From: Streptomyces halobius
GTDB taxonomy: Bacteria; Actinomycetota; Actinomycetes; Streptomycetales; Streptomycetaceae
NCBI RefSeq assembly: GCF_023277745.1
Contig: NZ_CP086322.1
Coordinates: forward strand, 3,906,001-3,970,000
DNA: 64,000 nucleotides
Direction: 5' to 3'
The translations under genes and the position numbers were made by a program. How positions within the stretch are numbered: position 1 is the stretch's first letter; each line of letters starts with the position of its first letter. The notes below the pieces were generated by a model. That model searched no databases. It was not told where the DNA came from and saw nothing but the letters and a program-made list of their open reading frames with translations. This document shows positions 17,557 through 27,723 of this stretch, piece after piece.

Positions 17557-18138
17557 CTACGAAGCCGGCGCCGGCGGCCGCGTGAGGTCGGCCTGGCGCG
17601 GGACGCCCGCCGGCTGGGTCCCGAAGGGGTACTCCCGTTGCAGGCGCCACACCGCGTCCACGCCCTGCTCGTACAGTGCGAAGCCGCCGATCGTCCACGT
17701 CGCGGAGAAGTCCTTCAGCTCGGCGTGAGCGCGGTCCATCGCCTCCTCGGCGATGCCGTGCGCCACCGTGACATGCGGGTGGTACGGGAACTGGAGCTCG
17801 CGGGCGCAGGGGCCGGAGGCGGCGCGGACGCGGGCCTGCAGCGCGGCACAGCCGGCCACGCCCTCGGCGACCTTCACGAAGACGACCGGGGAGAGCGGGC
17901 GGAAGGTGTCGGTGCCCTCCAGGCGGAGCGGGAAGGGGCGGAAGGCGGCCGCGACCTCGGCGAGGTGCCGCTCGACGGCGGGCAGCGCGTCGGCGCGTAC
18001 CTCTGTCGGCGGGAGGAGGGTGATATGCGTGGGGATGCCGTGTGCGGCAGGGTCCCCGAAGCCCTCGCGCTTCCTCTGGAGAAAGCTTCCGTAAGGCTCC
18101 GGGACCGCGATCGAAACGCCCAGCGTTACGGTCCCCAC
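17557..18138 (-). CDS. 2'-5' RNA ligase / cyclic phosphodiesterase family (LigT-like)
   Basis: Members of the 2H phosphoesterase superfamily ligate or hydrolyse 2'-5' or cyclic phosphodiester bonds. Both HxT motifs are present: HITLLPP (about residue 41) and HVTVAHG (about residue 123), spaced as in the family. The length of 193 residues is usual. The GTG at 18138 is well supported by GGAGGGAG about 7 bases upstream. The frame is open to 18366, but that extension lies in non-coding sequence. The substrate in actinomycetes is unknown. Confidence 0.88.
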   Translation of the reverse strand: MGTVTLGVSIAVPEPYGSFLQRKREGFGDPAAHGIPTHITLLPPTEVRADALPAVERHLAEVAAAFRPFPLRLEGTDTFRPLSPVVFVKVAEGVAGCAALQARVRAASGPCARELQFPYHPHVTVAHGIAEEAMDRAHAELKDFSATWTIGGFALYEQGVDAVWRLQREYPFGTQPAGVPRQADLTRPPAPAS

Positions 18139-18294
18139 TGCGTTCTCCCTCCTGATGTTCCCGTGGTGCGCTCGCGCACCGCTCTCAGTGTGCCGGTGCG
18201 CGCCCGATACGGGGAGCACCGTCGGTCCTGTGACAAGCAGGGCCGATGGACCGTATGGCCCCCGGGGGCGGGAGCACCGGGCCCCGGGCCGTCC

Positions 18295-18320
18295 GCGAAG
18301 CCGGCCGGAACCGGCTTCGC
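18295..18320 (-). terminator. Hairpin downstream of trpS
   Basis: GCGAAGCCGG and CCGGCTTCGC pair perfectly (10 bp) around CCGGAA, just past the trpS stop at 18332. Confidence 0.75.
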
Positions 18321-18331
18321 GGGACGTCCCG

Positions 18332-19549
<1,218 letters not shown>

Positions 19550-20839
19550 TCAGTCCCCGGTCGGCAGCCCCGGCGCCGGATACCCCGCCATCAGCTCGGC
19601 GACCTCGCCGCGAAGGGCCGCCAGGGCCGCCTCGTCCCCCGTTCCCGCGGCCGTCACACCGCGGTCGATCCACTCCGCGACCTGCGCCATCCGGTCCGTG
19701 CCCAGGCCCCGGGAGGTCAGCGCGGGGGTGCCGATCCGGATCCCGGACGGGTCGAAGGGCTTTCGGGGGTCGAAGGGGACGGTGTTGTAGTTCACGACGA
19801 TGCCGGCCCGGTCCAGCGCCTTCGCGGCGACCTTGCCGGGCACGTCCTTCGAGGTCAGGTCGATCAGCACCAGGTGGTTGTCGGTACCACCGGAGACCAG
19901 GTCGAACCCACGGGCCAGCAGCGCCTCGGCGAGCGCCTTGGCGTTGGCGACGACGGCATGCGCGTACTCCCGGAAGGACGGCGCGGCCGCCTCGTGCAGC
20001 GCGACCGCGATGGCCGCCGTGGTGTGGTTGTGCGGCCCGCCCTGGAGGCCCGGGAAGACGGCCTTGTCGATGGCCTTGGCGTGCGTGGCGCGGGACATCA
20101 GCATGGCGCCGCGCGGGCCGCGCAGGGTCTTGTGGGTGGTGGTGGAGATGACGTCGGCGTGCGGGACGGGGGACGGGTGGGCGCCGCCCGCGATCAGTCC
20201 GGCGATATGGGCGATGTCGGCGACGAGTACCGCGTCGACCTCGCGGGCGATCTCGCCGAAGGCGGCGAAGTCGATGGTGCGCGGCACCGCCGTACCGCCA
20301 CAGAAGATGATCTTCGGGCGTTCCTTGCGGGCGAGATCACGGACCTCGTCGAAGTCGATCAGCGCGGTGTCCGCCCGTACGCCGTACTGCACGCCGTTGA
20401 ACCACGTGCCGGTCGCCGAGACGCCCCAGCCGTGGGTGAGATGGCCGCCCATGGGCAGCGCCATCCCCAGCACGGTGTCGCCGGGCTCGGCGAACGCCAG
20501 ATAGGCGGCGAGGTTGGCGGGCGAGCCGGAGTACGGCTGGACGTTGGCGTGCTCGACGCCGAAGACGGCCCTGGCGCGCTCGGCGGCCAGCGTCTCGACG
20601 CGGTCGATGTTCTGCTGGCCTTCGTAGTAGCGACGGCCCGCGTATCCCTCGCTGTACTTGTTCTGCAGGACGGTGCCGGTGGCTTCCAGGACGGCGGTGG
20701 AGACGTAGTTCTCGCTCGGGATCAGCCGCAGCGTGTCGGACTGGAGCTGCTCCTCGGCGCCGACGAGAGCGGCCAGTTCGGGGTCGGCGGCGGCCAGCGC
20801 GGGATGCGAAAGGGGCTGTGACGTGAAGGGCAGTGACAT
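19550..20839 (-). CDS. glyA: Serine hydroxymethyltransferase
   Basis: This PLP enzyme converts serine and tetrahydrofolate to glycine and 5,10-methylene-THF. The PLP-binding Lys is in STTTHKTLRGPRGA around residue 235. Other landmarks are IPSENYVSTAVLEATG, the YAGRRYYEGQQNIDRVE region, LPMGGHLTHGW and GTDNHLVLIDL. The length is 429 residues. The ATG at 20839 has a near-perfect GGAGG site 6 bases upstream. A probable ZTP riboswitch lies in its leader (20880-20975), linking expression to folate/purine status. From memory this is the glyA2-type locus near trpS in Streptomyces. Confidence 0.96.
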   Translation of the reverse strand: MSLPFTSQPLSHPALAAADPELAALVGAEEQLQSDTLRLIPSENYVSTAVLEATGTVLQNKYSEGYAGRRYYEGQQNIDRVETLAAERARAVFGVEHANVQPYSGSPANLAAYLAFAEPGDTVLGMALPMGGHLTHGWGVSATGTWFNGVQYGVRADTALIDFDEVRDLARKERPKIIFCGGTAVPRTIDFAAFGEIAREVDAVLVADIAHIAGLIAGGAHPSPVPHADVISTTTHKTLRGPRGAMLMSRATHAKAIDKAVFPGLQGGPHNHTTAAIAVALHEAAAPSFREYAHAVVANAKALAEALLARGFDLVSGGTDNHLVLIDLTSKDVPGKVAAKALDRAGIVVNYNTVPFDPRKPFDPSGIRIGTPALTSRGLGTDRMAQVAEWIDRGVTAAGTGDEAALAALRGEVAELMAGYPAPGLPTGD

Positions 20840-20879
20840 GACGTCCTCCGGGGCGGTCGATCGGTGATCCGGTCGGGTC

Positions 20880-20975
20880 CCGGGGTGCCCAGGCGGGCGG
20901 CACCTCGAAGGTCGTGCCTCACACGGTTCCCTCGGGGTCGATTCCCCGTACGCCAGTCGCCGTGCGCGGAGGTCA
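20880..20975 (-). promoter_or_regulatory. ZTP (pfl-type) riboswitch upstream of glyA
   Basis: Reading the minus strand, GCGACTGGCG (20960-20951) is followed by a GGGGAATCGACCCC hairpin, AGGGAACCGTG, a variable hairpin and CCGCCTGGGCA (20896-20886). The two outer elements match the conserved GACUGGCG and CCGCCUGGGC cores of the pfl motif, which senses ZTP/ZMP when 10-formyl-THF is short and typically controls glyA, folD and purH. It ends about 45 bases before the glyA ATG. I identified it by eye from the conserved cores and did not fold it. Confidence 0.72.
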
Positions 20976-21036
20976 GCCTAGCGGGGGTTGCCGGGTGGTG
21001 GCTCGGGTTTCCGCCGGGCGCTCGCTACCCGGCCGA

Positions 21037-21112
21037 AGTCCGGCCGCTGTCCCGCCGTCGTCCGGCCCGTTCCCGCCGTCGTCCGGTCGCTGTCCGTTCG
21101 CCGTCCAGTCCT
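21037..21112. repeat. Degenerate GTCCGGTCGCTGTCCG-type repeats
   Basis: About five imperfect copies of a 15-17-base unit (CCGCCGTCGTCCGGCCCGTTC and similar) lie between glyA and rocD. Nothing coding is supported here. Confidence 0.6.
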
Positions 21113-21182
21113 GGGCGCCGGCCGCCGGGCGGGCTCCGGACCCGCCCAAAACGTCCTGACCAGCGCAACAATGGAAACAGCC

Positions 21183-22430
21183 ATGACGTCCCCACCCCGC
21201 ACGGCACACCGAACGGAGTCCCCGGTGACGACCACGGAACGCTGCATCGCCGCCGCCGAAGCCCACAGCGCACACAACTACCACCCGCTCCCCGTCGTCG
21301 TGGCCACCGCCGAAGGGGCCTGGATGACGGATGTGGAGGGCCGGCGCTATCTGGACATGCTCGCCGGATACTCCGCGCTGAACTTCGGACACGGCCACCC
21401 CCGGTTGCTCGACGCGGCCAAGGCCCAGCTGGAACGCGTCACGCTCACCTCGCGCGCCTTCCACCACGACCGGTTCGCGGAGTTCTGTACGCGGCTGGCC
21501 GAGCTGTGCGCCATGGACATGGTGCTGCCGATGAACACCGGCGCGGAAGCGGTCGAGACGGCCGTGAAGACGGCGCGCAAGTGGGGCTACACGGTCAAGG
21601 GCATCCCGGACGGCCGGGCGAAGATCGTCGTGGCGGACAACAACTTCCACGGCCGGACGACCACCATCATCTCCTTCTCCACGGACACCGAGGCCCGTGA
21701 CGACTTCGGCCCGTACACCCCCGGCTTCGAGATCGTCCCGTACGGCGATCTCGCGGCACTGGAGGCCGCGGTGGACGCCGACACCGTCGCGGTGCTTCTG
21801 GAGCCGATACAGGGGGAGGCGGGGGTGCTGGTGCCGCCTCCGGGATATCTGCCGGGCGTGCAGGAGCTGGCCCGCAGCCGGAACGTACTGTTCATCGCCG
21901 ACGAGATCCAGTCCGGCCTGGGCCGCACCGGCCGCACCTTCGCCTGTGAGCACGAGGGCGTGGTGCCCGATATGTATGTGCTGGGCAAGGCGCTGGGCGG
22001 CGGTGTGGTGCCGGTGTCGGCGGTGGTGTCCTCCCGCGAGGTGCTGGGGGTGTACGGGCCGGGCGAACACGGCTCGACGTTCGGCGGCAACCCGCTCGCC
22101 TGCGCGGTTGCCCTGGAGGTCATCGCGATGCTGCGGACCGGCGAATTCCAGGAGCGGGCACGGGAGCTGGGCGAGCATCTGCACCGCGAGCTGGGGCTGC
22201 TGGCGGGCAGCGGCGCGGTGGACGCGATACGCGGGCGCGGGCTGTGGGCGGGCGTGGACGTCAACCCGTCACGCGGCACGGGCCGGGCGGTGTGCGAGCA
22301 GCTGATGGCGCGCGGCGTCCTCGTCAAGGACACCCACGGGAGCACGATCCGGATCGCGCCGCCGCTGGTGATCAGCAAGGAGGACCTGGACTGGGGGCTG
22401 GAGCAACTGCGGGAGGTGGTGGAGGCGTAG
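21183..22430 (+). CDS. rocD: Ornithine aminotransferase
   Basis: This class III PLP aminotransferase converts ornithine and 2-oxoglutarate to glutamate semialdehyde in arginine/ornithine breakdown. The N-terminal AEAHSAHNYHPLPVVV and YLDMLAGYSALNFGHGHP are diagnostic for RocD. The PLP Lys is in MYVLGKALGGG near residue 268, preceded by the FIADEIQSGLGRTG Asp. HGSTFGGNPLACAVA closes the active site. Starts at 21171 and 21183 (ATG) and at 21225 (GTG with GGAG 6 bases before) are all possible; the GTG gives the usual 401 residues. It is divergent from glyA. Confidence 0.93.
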   Translation: MTSPPRTAHRTESPVTTTERCIAAAEAHSAHNYHPLPVVVATAEGAWMTDVEGRRYLDMLAGYSALNFGHGHPRLLDAAKAQLERVTLTSRAFHHDRFAEFCTRLAELCAMDMVLPMNTGAEAVETAVKTARKWGYTVKGIPDGRAKIVVADNNFHGRTTTIISFSTDTEARDDFGPYTPGFEIVPYGDLAALEAAVDADTVAVLLEPIQGEAGVLVPPPGYLPGVQELARSRNVLFIADEIQSGLGRTGRTFACEHEGVVPDMYVLGKALGGGVVPVSAVVSSREVLGVYGPGEHGSTFGGNPLACAVALEVIAMLRTGEFQERARELGEHLHRELGLLAGSGAVDAIRGRGLWAGVDVNPSRGTGRAVCEQLMARGVLVKDTHGSTIRIAPPLVISKEDLDWGLEQLREVVEA

Positions 22431-22521
22431 CCGACGCCAACGGGTGGGCGGACGCCGCCCGGCCCCCACAGGAGACCGGGGGACGATTCCGACTCGGCCC
22501 GCTGTGGCCGCTGCGGCGCCG

Positions 22522-22818
22522 TTAGTCGGGGTCGTCTGGTTGCGTCGGAATGCTCGCCATCCGGGACTCGGCGACCCGCAGCGTGTCCGTGAGGCACTCG
22601 ATCAGCCTGAGCGCCGCGAAGCGCACTTCGTCCAGTGCCGCGACCTCCGCGCCGTTCAGCAGTTCGCGTGCGAGCCTGACGACGGTCTGTGCCGTGTCGA
22701 GCTGCGCCCGTTCCACCTCGTCCGCCATGCGGGACAGCCGGGAATGACGGCCGTCCGCCGAGAGGTACGCGGGTTTACCTTCCGGCCCGTCCCACGGGAG
22801 TCGACGCATTCCGGTCAC
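22522..22818 (-). CDS. Small hypothetical protein, helical
   Basis: This 98-residue protein has a mostly helical C-terminal two thirds (RMADEVERAQLDTAQTVVRL, EVAALDEVRFAALRLIECLTD). The GTG start overlaps the stop of the gene at 22815-23033 (GTGA), so the two are translationally coupled. I do not recognise a family. With the divergent mini-GntR at 23199 it forms a three-gene module often seen, in my recollection, near accessory DNA in Streptomyces. Confidence 0.65.
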   Translation of the reverse strand: MTGMRRLPWDGPEGKPAYLSADGRHSRLSRMADEVERAQLDTAQTVVRLARELLNGAEVAALDEVRFAALRLIECLTDTLRVAESRMASIPTQPDDPD

Positions 22819-23033
22819 CAGTCGGCCCCTTCCGCAGCGAGGACGTACGGACGGACCGTTGCCGTCGCGTCCCCGTCGATGATCTGGAGTACTGGCGCCG
22901 CGCTCCGGACGAGCCTGCGCACGGGAACAGGCTGCGGCTGTGGCAGTACGGGCGCTGCCGACAGGCTGTCGGCGCGGTGCCTCCCGTGCGAGGGGAAGAG
23001 CAGCTTCGCCACTAACTCGAATAGGCTTCGCAT
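22815..23033 (-). CDS. Small hypothetical protein ending in a VRPYV motif
   Basis: This 72-residue protein has a hydrophobic N-terminus (MRSLFELVAKLLF), a Pro/Arg-rich middle and a C-terminal IIDGDATATVRPYVLAAEG. The DGxxxxxVRPYV segment resembles small proteins encoded beside short GntR regulators in many Streptomyces (from memory). It is coupled to the downstream gene by a GTGA overlap and is divergent from the GntR gene, sharing a 165-base promoter region. Confidence 0.6.
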   Translation of the reverse strand: MRSLFELVAKLLFPSHGRHRADSLSAAPVLPQPQPVPVRRLVRSAAPVLQIIDGDATATVRPYVLAAEGADW

Positions 23034-23198
23034 GTCGGTCGCTCCTTACAGCGATCGGTGCTTGCCCCGGGGGCCGATGGCGCGGTTCTCGGGGCTTTTC
23101 CATGTCACAGCCACTATAGGCCACTACATACCGCCACAGGTAGCCCCATGCCGCCACCTGCAGACATCGGGGGTAGTGCACGGCCGTATGTTCGGGCC

Positions 23199-23411
23199 AT
23201 GGAAATCGGCTACGTCTACATGCGGGTTGCTGACGCCGTGGAAGCGGAGATCAAGGCAGGGCGGCTGCCGAAGGGCGCACGCCTGCCGAATGAGCGGGAC
23301 ATGGGCGCTGAGTACGGCGTTGCCCCGGGCACCGCTCGCCGCGCCGTGGCGGAGCTGAGGGAACGGGGACTTGTGGTCACGCTGCCCAACAAGGGGACGT
23401 TCGTCCTCTGA
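23199..23411 (+). CDS. Mini GntR-family regulator (DNA-binding domain only)
   Basis: At 70 residues it consists only of the winged helix of GntR proteins: VADAVEAEIKAGRLPKGARLPNE, then ERDMGAEYGVAPGTARRAVAELRERGLV (helix-turn-helix) and the wing TLPNKGTFV. No effector-binding domain follows; the stop comes straight after the wing. Such truncated GntR proteins are common in Streptomyces and presumably act as autoregulators or modulators. It is divergent from the small genes at 22522-23033, its likely targets. The ATG at 23199 starts where the domain starts. Confidence 0.8.
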   Translation: MEIGYVYMRVADAVEAEIKAGRLPKGARLPNERDMGAEYGVAPGTARRAVAELRERGLVVTLPNKGTFVL

Positions 23412-23435
23412 GGCGGGGGCAGGCCCGACCCGGCG

Positions 23436-24981
23436 CTACTCCCCCGGCGGCAACGCCCGCGCCAGCGCCTCCACCACGCTCCCGAACGCATGCTCCGGTG
23501 GCCTCCCGTACGCGACCACCAGGGCGTCACGAGGGACCGCGTTGCCCGCCGGGTCGGTGAACATGGTCAGGCCCTCGACGGCCAGGCCCTGCCGGCGGGC
23601 GGCCTGGACGATGGACTGTTCGGTGCCCGGCGGGAGTTCGAGGACGGCGTGCAGGCCGGCCGCGATGCCGGAGATGTGGACGTGGGGGGGCGCGTGCGGC
23701 GAGGACGGACACCAGTTGGTCCCGGCGGCGGCGGTAGCGCAGGCGCATCCCACGGAGGTGGCGGTCGTAGGCGCCGGAGGAGAGAAACTCGGCGAGGGTG
23801 AGCTGGTCCAGCGAGCCGGACGCCCATTCGCCGGTGCGCTTGACGGCGAGCACCCGGTCGACGAGGCGGTCCGGCAGTACCATCCAGGCCAGGCGCAGCG
23901 CGGGTGCGAGGCTTTTGCTGGCGGTGCCCATGTAGACGACATGGTCGGGGTCCAGGCCCTGGAGGGCGCCGACCGGCTGGCGGTCGTAGCGGAGTTCGCC
24001 GTCGTAGTCGTCCTCCAGGATGTAGCCCCCGGTGGCGCGCGCCCAGTTGACGGCGGCGGCGCGGCGGTCGGGGTGCAGCGGGACACCGGTCGGGAACTGG
24101 TGGGCGGGGGTGAGGAGCGCCGCGCGGACGTCGTCGACGGCGGCCAACTCCGCCGTCCGGGCGCCGTGTTCATCGACCGGGAGCGGGATGGTGCGCAGCC
24201 CGGCGCGGACGATGACGTTGCGGTGGAAGGAGAGGCCGTAGGACTCCACGGCGAGTTGGCCGTCGCCCTGGCGCCAGTTGTCGCCGGAGAGCCCCCAGTC
24301 CGTGTCATGGCGCCAGTCCTCGTGGTGGCGCCGGGGGCGGGGCGTGGTACGTCCCCGGGGCGTGGCCGACCGGCCCGCCGGGCCGCCGTCGTCCCCGCGC
24401 AGCGCCCGGCTGAGCAGACCCAGCCCCTGCATGAAGCCGGTGCAGACGACGATCCGGTCCGGGTCGGCGCGTACGCCGCGGGCGCGGGCGAGGTAGTCGG
24501 CGAGGACCGTACGCAACTCGGGGCGGCCCGCGGGATCGCCGTAACCGAACGCCTCGCTGGGGGCGGCGGTCAGCGCACGGCGGGCGGCGGCCAGCCAGGC
24601 GGTGCGCGGGAAGGAGGAGACGTCGGGAGTGCCGGGGGTGAGGTCGTAGCGCGGCCGGTCGGGGCGGTGGGCCCGGCCGGGGGCGCGCCGGGCGGGCGGA
24701 GTGGCCCGCGCCAGTGTGCGCTCGGCGACGCGGGTGCCGGAGCCCTGGCGCGCGCTGAGCCAGCCCTCGGCGACCAGTTCGGCGTACGCGTCGGCGACGG
24801 TGTTGCGGGCGATGCCGAGGTCGGCGGCGAGCGACCGGGAGGACGGCAGACGCGTGCCGGGAGCCAGCCGCCCGGTCCGTACGGCCTCCCGCAGCGCGCG
24901 CATCAGGGCGGCTCGCACCCCTCCTGGGCCGGTGAGGTCCAGGTGCAGATCACGCCCGAAAGTGGCCCGGGGATTGTCCAT
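23436..24981 (-). pseudogene. MocR/PdxR-type regulator (GntR plus aminotransferase-like domain), frameshifted
   Basis: The N-terminus is a GntR winged helix ([40 protein letters not shown]). A fold-type I aminotransferase domain follows, with YGYGDPAGRPELRTVLADYLARARG-like sequence, EDDYDGELRYDRQP and the PLP Lys in YMGTASKSLAPALRLAW. Sequence identity holds to RDQLVSVLAARAPP. There a run of seven C (23684-23690 as G on the plus strand) shifts the frame, and the proper C-terminus (HVHISGIAAGLHAVLELPPG...) continues in another frame to a stop at 23436. Removing one C restores about 515 residues. It may be a real mutation, phase variation or a sequencing error. It is divergent from the CMD gene, the usual arrangement for a target. 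Confidence 0.82.
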
Positions 24982-25028
24982 GGAAGTGGACCATACAGGT
25001 GTGCCACTCACGCCGTAGCGTCGTAGCC

Positions 25029-25547
25029 ATGACGACGGAGATGACGACTGTGAACACGACTGAGATGACGACGGAGCGGAAAGAGGCTGCCCACACGGAA
25101 CAACACGGGCCCCGGATGCACTGGGCGAAGCTCGCGCCCGAGGTCTTCAAGGCCATGCTCGCGCTGGAGGTGGCGGCCAAGCGGGGTCTCGACCCGGTGC
25201 TGGTCGAGTTGGTCAAGATCCGCGCGTCGCAGATCAACCGCTGTGCGTTCTGCCTCGATATGCATGTCAAGGACGCACGCAAAGCGGGTGAGACGGAGGA
25301 GCGGATCTATCTCCTCAACGCCTGGGAGGAGGCGGCCGGTTTCTACACGGAGAAGGAGCAAGCCGCGCTCGCCCTCACGGAGGCGATGACCGTACTGACC
25401 GAGGGATCCGTCCCCGACGCGGTCTACGAGCGCGCCGCCGCTCACTTCGACGAGGCCGAACTCGCCCACCTCATCGCCGTGATCACCACCATCAACGCCT
25501 GGAACCGCTTCGGCGTGACCACACGCCTGGTGCCGGGGCAGATGTGA
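25029..25547 (+). CDS. Carboxymuconolactone decarboxylase / AhpD-like protein
   Basis: This is an alkylhydroperoxidase D-like fold protein. The redox motif CAFCLDMH (Cys72-x-x-Cys75 and His79) is intact, preceded by LVELVKIRASQINR and followed by KDARKAGETEERIYLLNAWEEA, the classic CMD-domain pattern. It probably reduces peroxides with a thiol partner; decarboxylase activity is unlikely with CxxC present. The first 25 residues are Thr/Glu-rich with repeats of TEMTT, so a downstream start such as the ATG at 25116 is possible. It overlaps the next gene by 4 bases (GTGA) and is divergent from a MocR regulator. Confidence 0.9.
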   Translation: MTTEMTTVNTTEMTTERKEAAHTEQHGPRMHWAKLAPEVFKAMLALEVAAKRGLDPVLVELVKIRASQINRCAFCLDMHVKDARKAGETEERIYLLNAWEEAAGFYTEKEQAALALTEAMTVLTEGSVPDAVYERAAAHFDEAELAHLIAVITTINAWNRFGVTTRLVPGQM

Positions 25548-26329
25548 GCCCGGTGTCCGCCCGCCTCGCTCATACGCTGCGCGCCCTGCACCACGGCCCG
25601 GAACCGCCGCTGATCCTGCCGGGCCCCTGGGACGCGGCCAGCGCGCGGGTGTTCGCGGACGCCGGGTTTCCAGCCCTGGCCACCCCCAGTGCGGGCGTGG
25701 CGGCGTCCCTGGGTTACGAGGACGGCCAGACACCGCCCGACGAGATGTTCGCGGCCGTCGCGCGCATCGTCCGGGCGGTGGATGTCCCCGTCTCGGCGGA
25801 TGTGGAGGCCGGATACGGCCTGTCCGCAAAGGAGTTGGTGGGGCGGCTCATGGACGCCGGGGCGGTCGGCTGCAACCTGGAGGACACCGACCACGCGTCC
25901 GGCGCCCTCCGGGATCCGCAGCAGCAAGCCGACTGGCTGGCACAGGTACGCGCGGAGGCGGGCGACACGCTGGTGATCAACGCCCGGATCGACACCTTCC
26001 TGCGCGGCGCCGAGGGTACGGAGGAGGCTGAGGCGGCTGAGGAGGTTGAGGAGGGCGAACGGGCGGCGGAGACGGTACGCCGCGGCCGCCTGTACGCCGC
26101 AGCGGGCGCCGACTGCGTCTATCCGATCCTCGCCCCGCCCCCGCTGCTGGCCGGACTCGCGGCCGGCATCGGCCTCCCGCTCAACGCCCTGGCCACGCCG
26201 GACGGCCCCTCGCCCCGCGAACTGGGCGCCCTGGGCGCGTCCCGGGTCACCTTCGGACCGGGGCTGCAGCGGCAGGCGATGGCGGCGGTGAAGGAGACGG
26301 CGGAGGGGGTGCGGGAGGCGGCGGGGTAG
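25544..26329 (+). CDS. Isocitrate lyase / PEP mutase family protein
   Basis: This is a TIM-barrel enzyme of the PEP mutase/isocitrate lyase superfamily, which forms or cleaves C-C or C-P bonds of 2-oxo acids. Landmarks are LPGPWDAASARVFADAGFPALATPSAG, the metal-binding VPVSADVEAGYG (Asp, Glu), NLEDTDH and NARIDTFL. The catalytic loop Cys-containing motif of true isocitrate lyase (KKCGH) is absent, so the substrate is unknown. A Glu/Ala-rich insertion (TEEAEAAEEVEEGE) sits near residue 160. It is co-translated with the CMD protein, suggesting a shared pathway under the MocR regulator. Confidence 0.88.
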   Translation: MSPVSARLAHTLRALHHGPEPPLILPGPWDAASARVFADAGFPALATPSAGVAASLGYEDGQTPPDEMFAAVARIVRAVDVPVSADVEAGYGLSAKELVGRLMDAGAVGCNLEDTDHASGALRDPQQQADWLAQVRAEAGDTLVINARIDTFLRGAEGTEEAEAAEEVEEGERAAETVRRGRLYAAAGADCVYPILAPPPLLAGLAAGIGLPLNALATPDGPSPRELGALGASRVTFGPGLQRQAMAAVKETAEGVREAAG

Positions 26330-26427
26330 GGGGAGCCGGGCAGGAGGCGGGAGGCACGGCCGGGGCGACGCACCTTGCCCCGCCCCGCACCGCACCAACG
26401 CCCTTGCTGCCTGCTCCCCCTACGCCC

Positions 26428-27588
26428 CTACTGCCCCGCGAACTTCCGGCTGATCCCGTTGAAGACGCGTTCCGCCTCCGGGCCCAGGTGCGGGCCCGCC
26501 AGCCAGGTGTGCGCGTTGGAGCTGATCGACGTGTTGGACACCAGGGTCAGCTTGCCGCCGCGGTTGACGAACCAGCCGCCGCCCGACGTGCCGCCCGTCA
26601 TCGTGCAGCCGATGCGGTGCATGGCGGGCGTGCCCTGCTCCATCGTGAGGCGGCCGGGGCGGGCGGGGCAGTTCATCATGCGGGCGCCGTCGTACGGCGG
26701 TGCCGCGGGGTAGCCGAAGGCGTCCAGGGAGCTGATGCGGTCCGCGGACGGGGCGTTGAACCAGACCCGGGCGGCCGCTCCGACGGTCTCCTGGAGGGAC
26801 TTGGTGCCGCCGTTCTCCGGCTTCACATGCAGCACCGCGAAGTCGTACGCGGAGCCCCCGTTGCCGGTCTCCTCGCTGCCCATGTCGATCCACTCACCGG
26901 AGGTGGTGATCCAGTCGGCCCAGAACCGGCCGTACGGCGTGACCTGCTGCGCCGGCGTCCGGTCGACCCGGCTCATCGGCACACCGTAGTCGTTGAACGA
27001 CGGCACGAAGACGATGTTCCGCATCCAGCCGCCCCGCTTGCCGGAGTGCACACAGTGGCCCGCCGTCCATACCAGGTTGGACTTGCCCGGGTGCGCCGGG
27101 TCCTCGACGATCGTGCCGGAGCAGACCTTCGGGCCCTTCGGGCTGTCGAAGAAGATCTTCCCGACCGGCGCCATGTGCTTGTGGTAGGGACGGGCGACCT
27201 GCTCGGCGCGGATCGCGCGCGGCTCCGGGTCGGTGGCGGGGTACTCGCTGCCCGCGCCGGTGGCGTTGACGCTGACGTCCGGCGCGGCCTTGGCCTGTGC
27301 CAGCCGGTCCGGCTTCCAGTGGTCCTTGATGATCGGGTTGGCGAAATCGGACGCCTTACGGGCCCAGTTGTCCCAGTCCTGCCAGCCGCCGTCCTTCCAC
27401 TTCTTCAGGTCGTCGATGCTGGTCGGTACGCCCTTCGGAAGCTTGAGACCGCCGCCGTCCTTGTCGGCGGCCGAACTGTCCGGCGCCGCCGAGGCGTTGT
27501 CGTCACTGGGACCACAGGCGGTGGCGGTGACCGCGAGCAGGGCGGCCAGCGCGGCGGCAACCGCGGTGGAGCGGCGTATGAGTGGCAT
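26428..27588 (-). CDS. Secreted trypsin-like serine protease, lipoprotein
   Basis: The signal peptide ends TATAC, so Cys25 is a likely lipid anchor. After a charged linker comes an S1/V8-like protease domain with His178 in VWTAGHC, Asp249 in GSAYDFAVL and Ser335 in GGTSGGGW. Cys pairs (VCSGT/GHC, MNCPAR/IGCTM) could form disulfides. The length of 386 residues fits Streptomyces V8-like extracellular proteases. The frame ends in FNGISRKFAGQ. The gene stands alone. Its promoter lies in a repeat-rich gap beyond 27588. Confidence 0.88.
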   Translation of the reverse strand: MPLIRRSTAVAAALAALLAVTATACGPSDDNASAAPDSSAADKDGGGLKLPKGVPTSIDDLKKWKDGGWQDWDNWARKASDFANPIIKDHWKPDRLAQAKAAPDVSVNATGAGSEYPATDPEPRAIRAEQVARPYHKHMAPVGKIFFDSPKGPKVCSGTIVEDPAHPGKSNLVWTAGHCVHSGKRGGWMRNIVFVPSFNDYGVPMSRVDRTPAQQVTPYGRFWADWITTSGEWIDMGSEETGNGGSAYDFAVLHVKPENGGTKSLQETVGAAARVWFNAPSADRISSLDAFGYPAAPPYDGARMMNCPARPGRLTMEQGTPAMHRIGCTMTGGTSGGGWFVNRGGKLTLVSNTSISSNAHTWLAGPHLGPEAERVFNGISRKFAGQ

Positions 27589-27723
27589 GGAGTGGAGTCC
27601 CCCTGGTGCGTGTACGAGCGCTTGTCATGCCCCCGTAGGGGCCTCGCTCTACTATGCCGTCACGCTGCGCCGGATGGGCGGCCAGGGGACGGTGGTCCGC
27701 CAACCCGGGGGGGGAGGCGGAGT

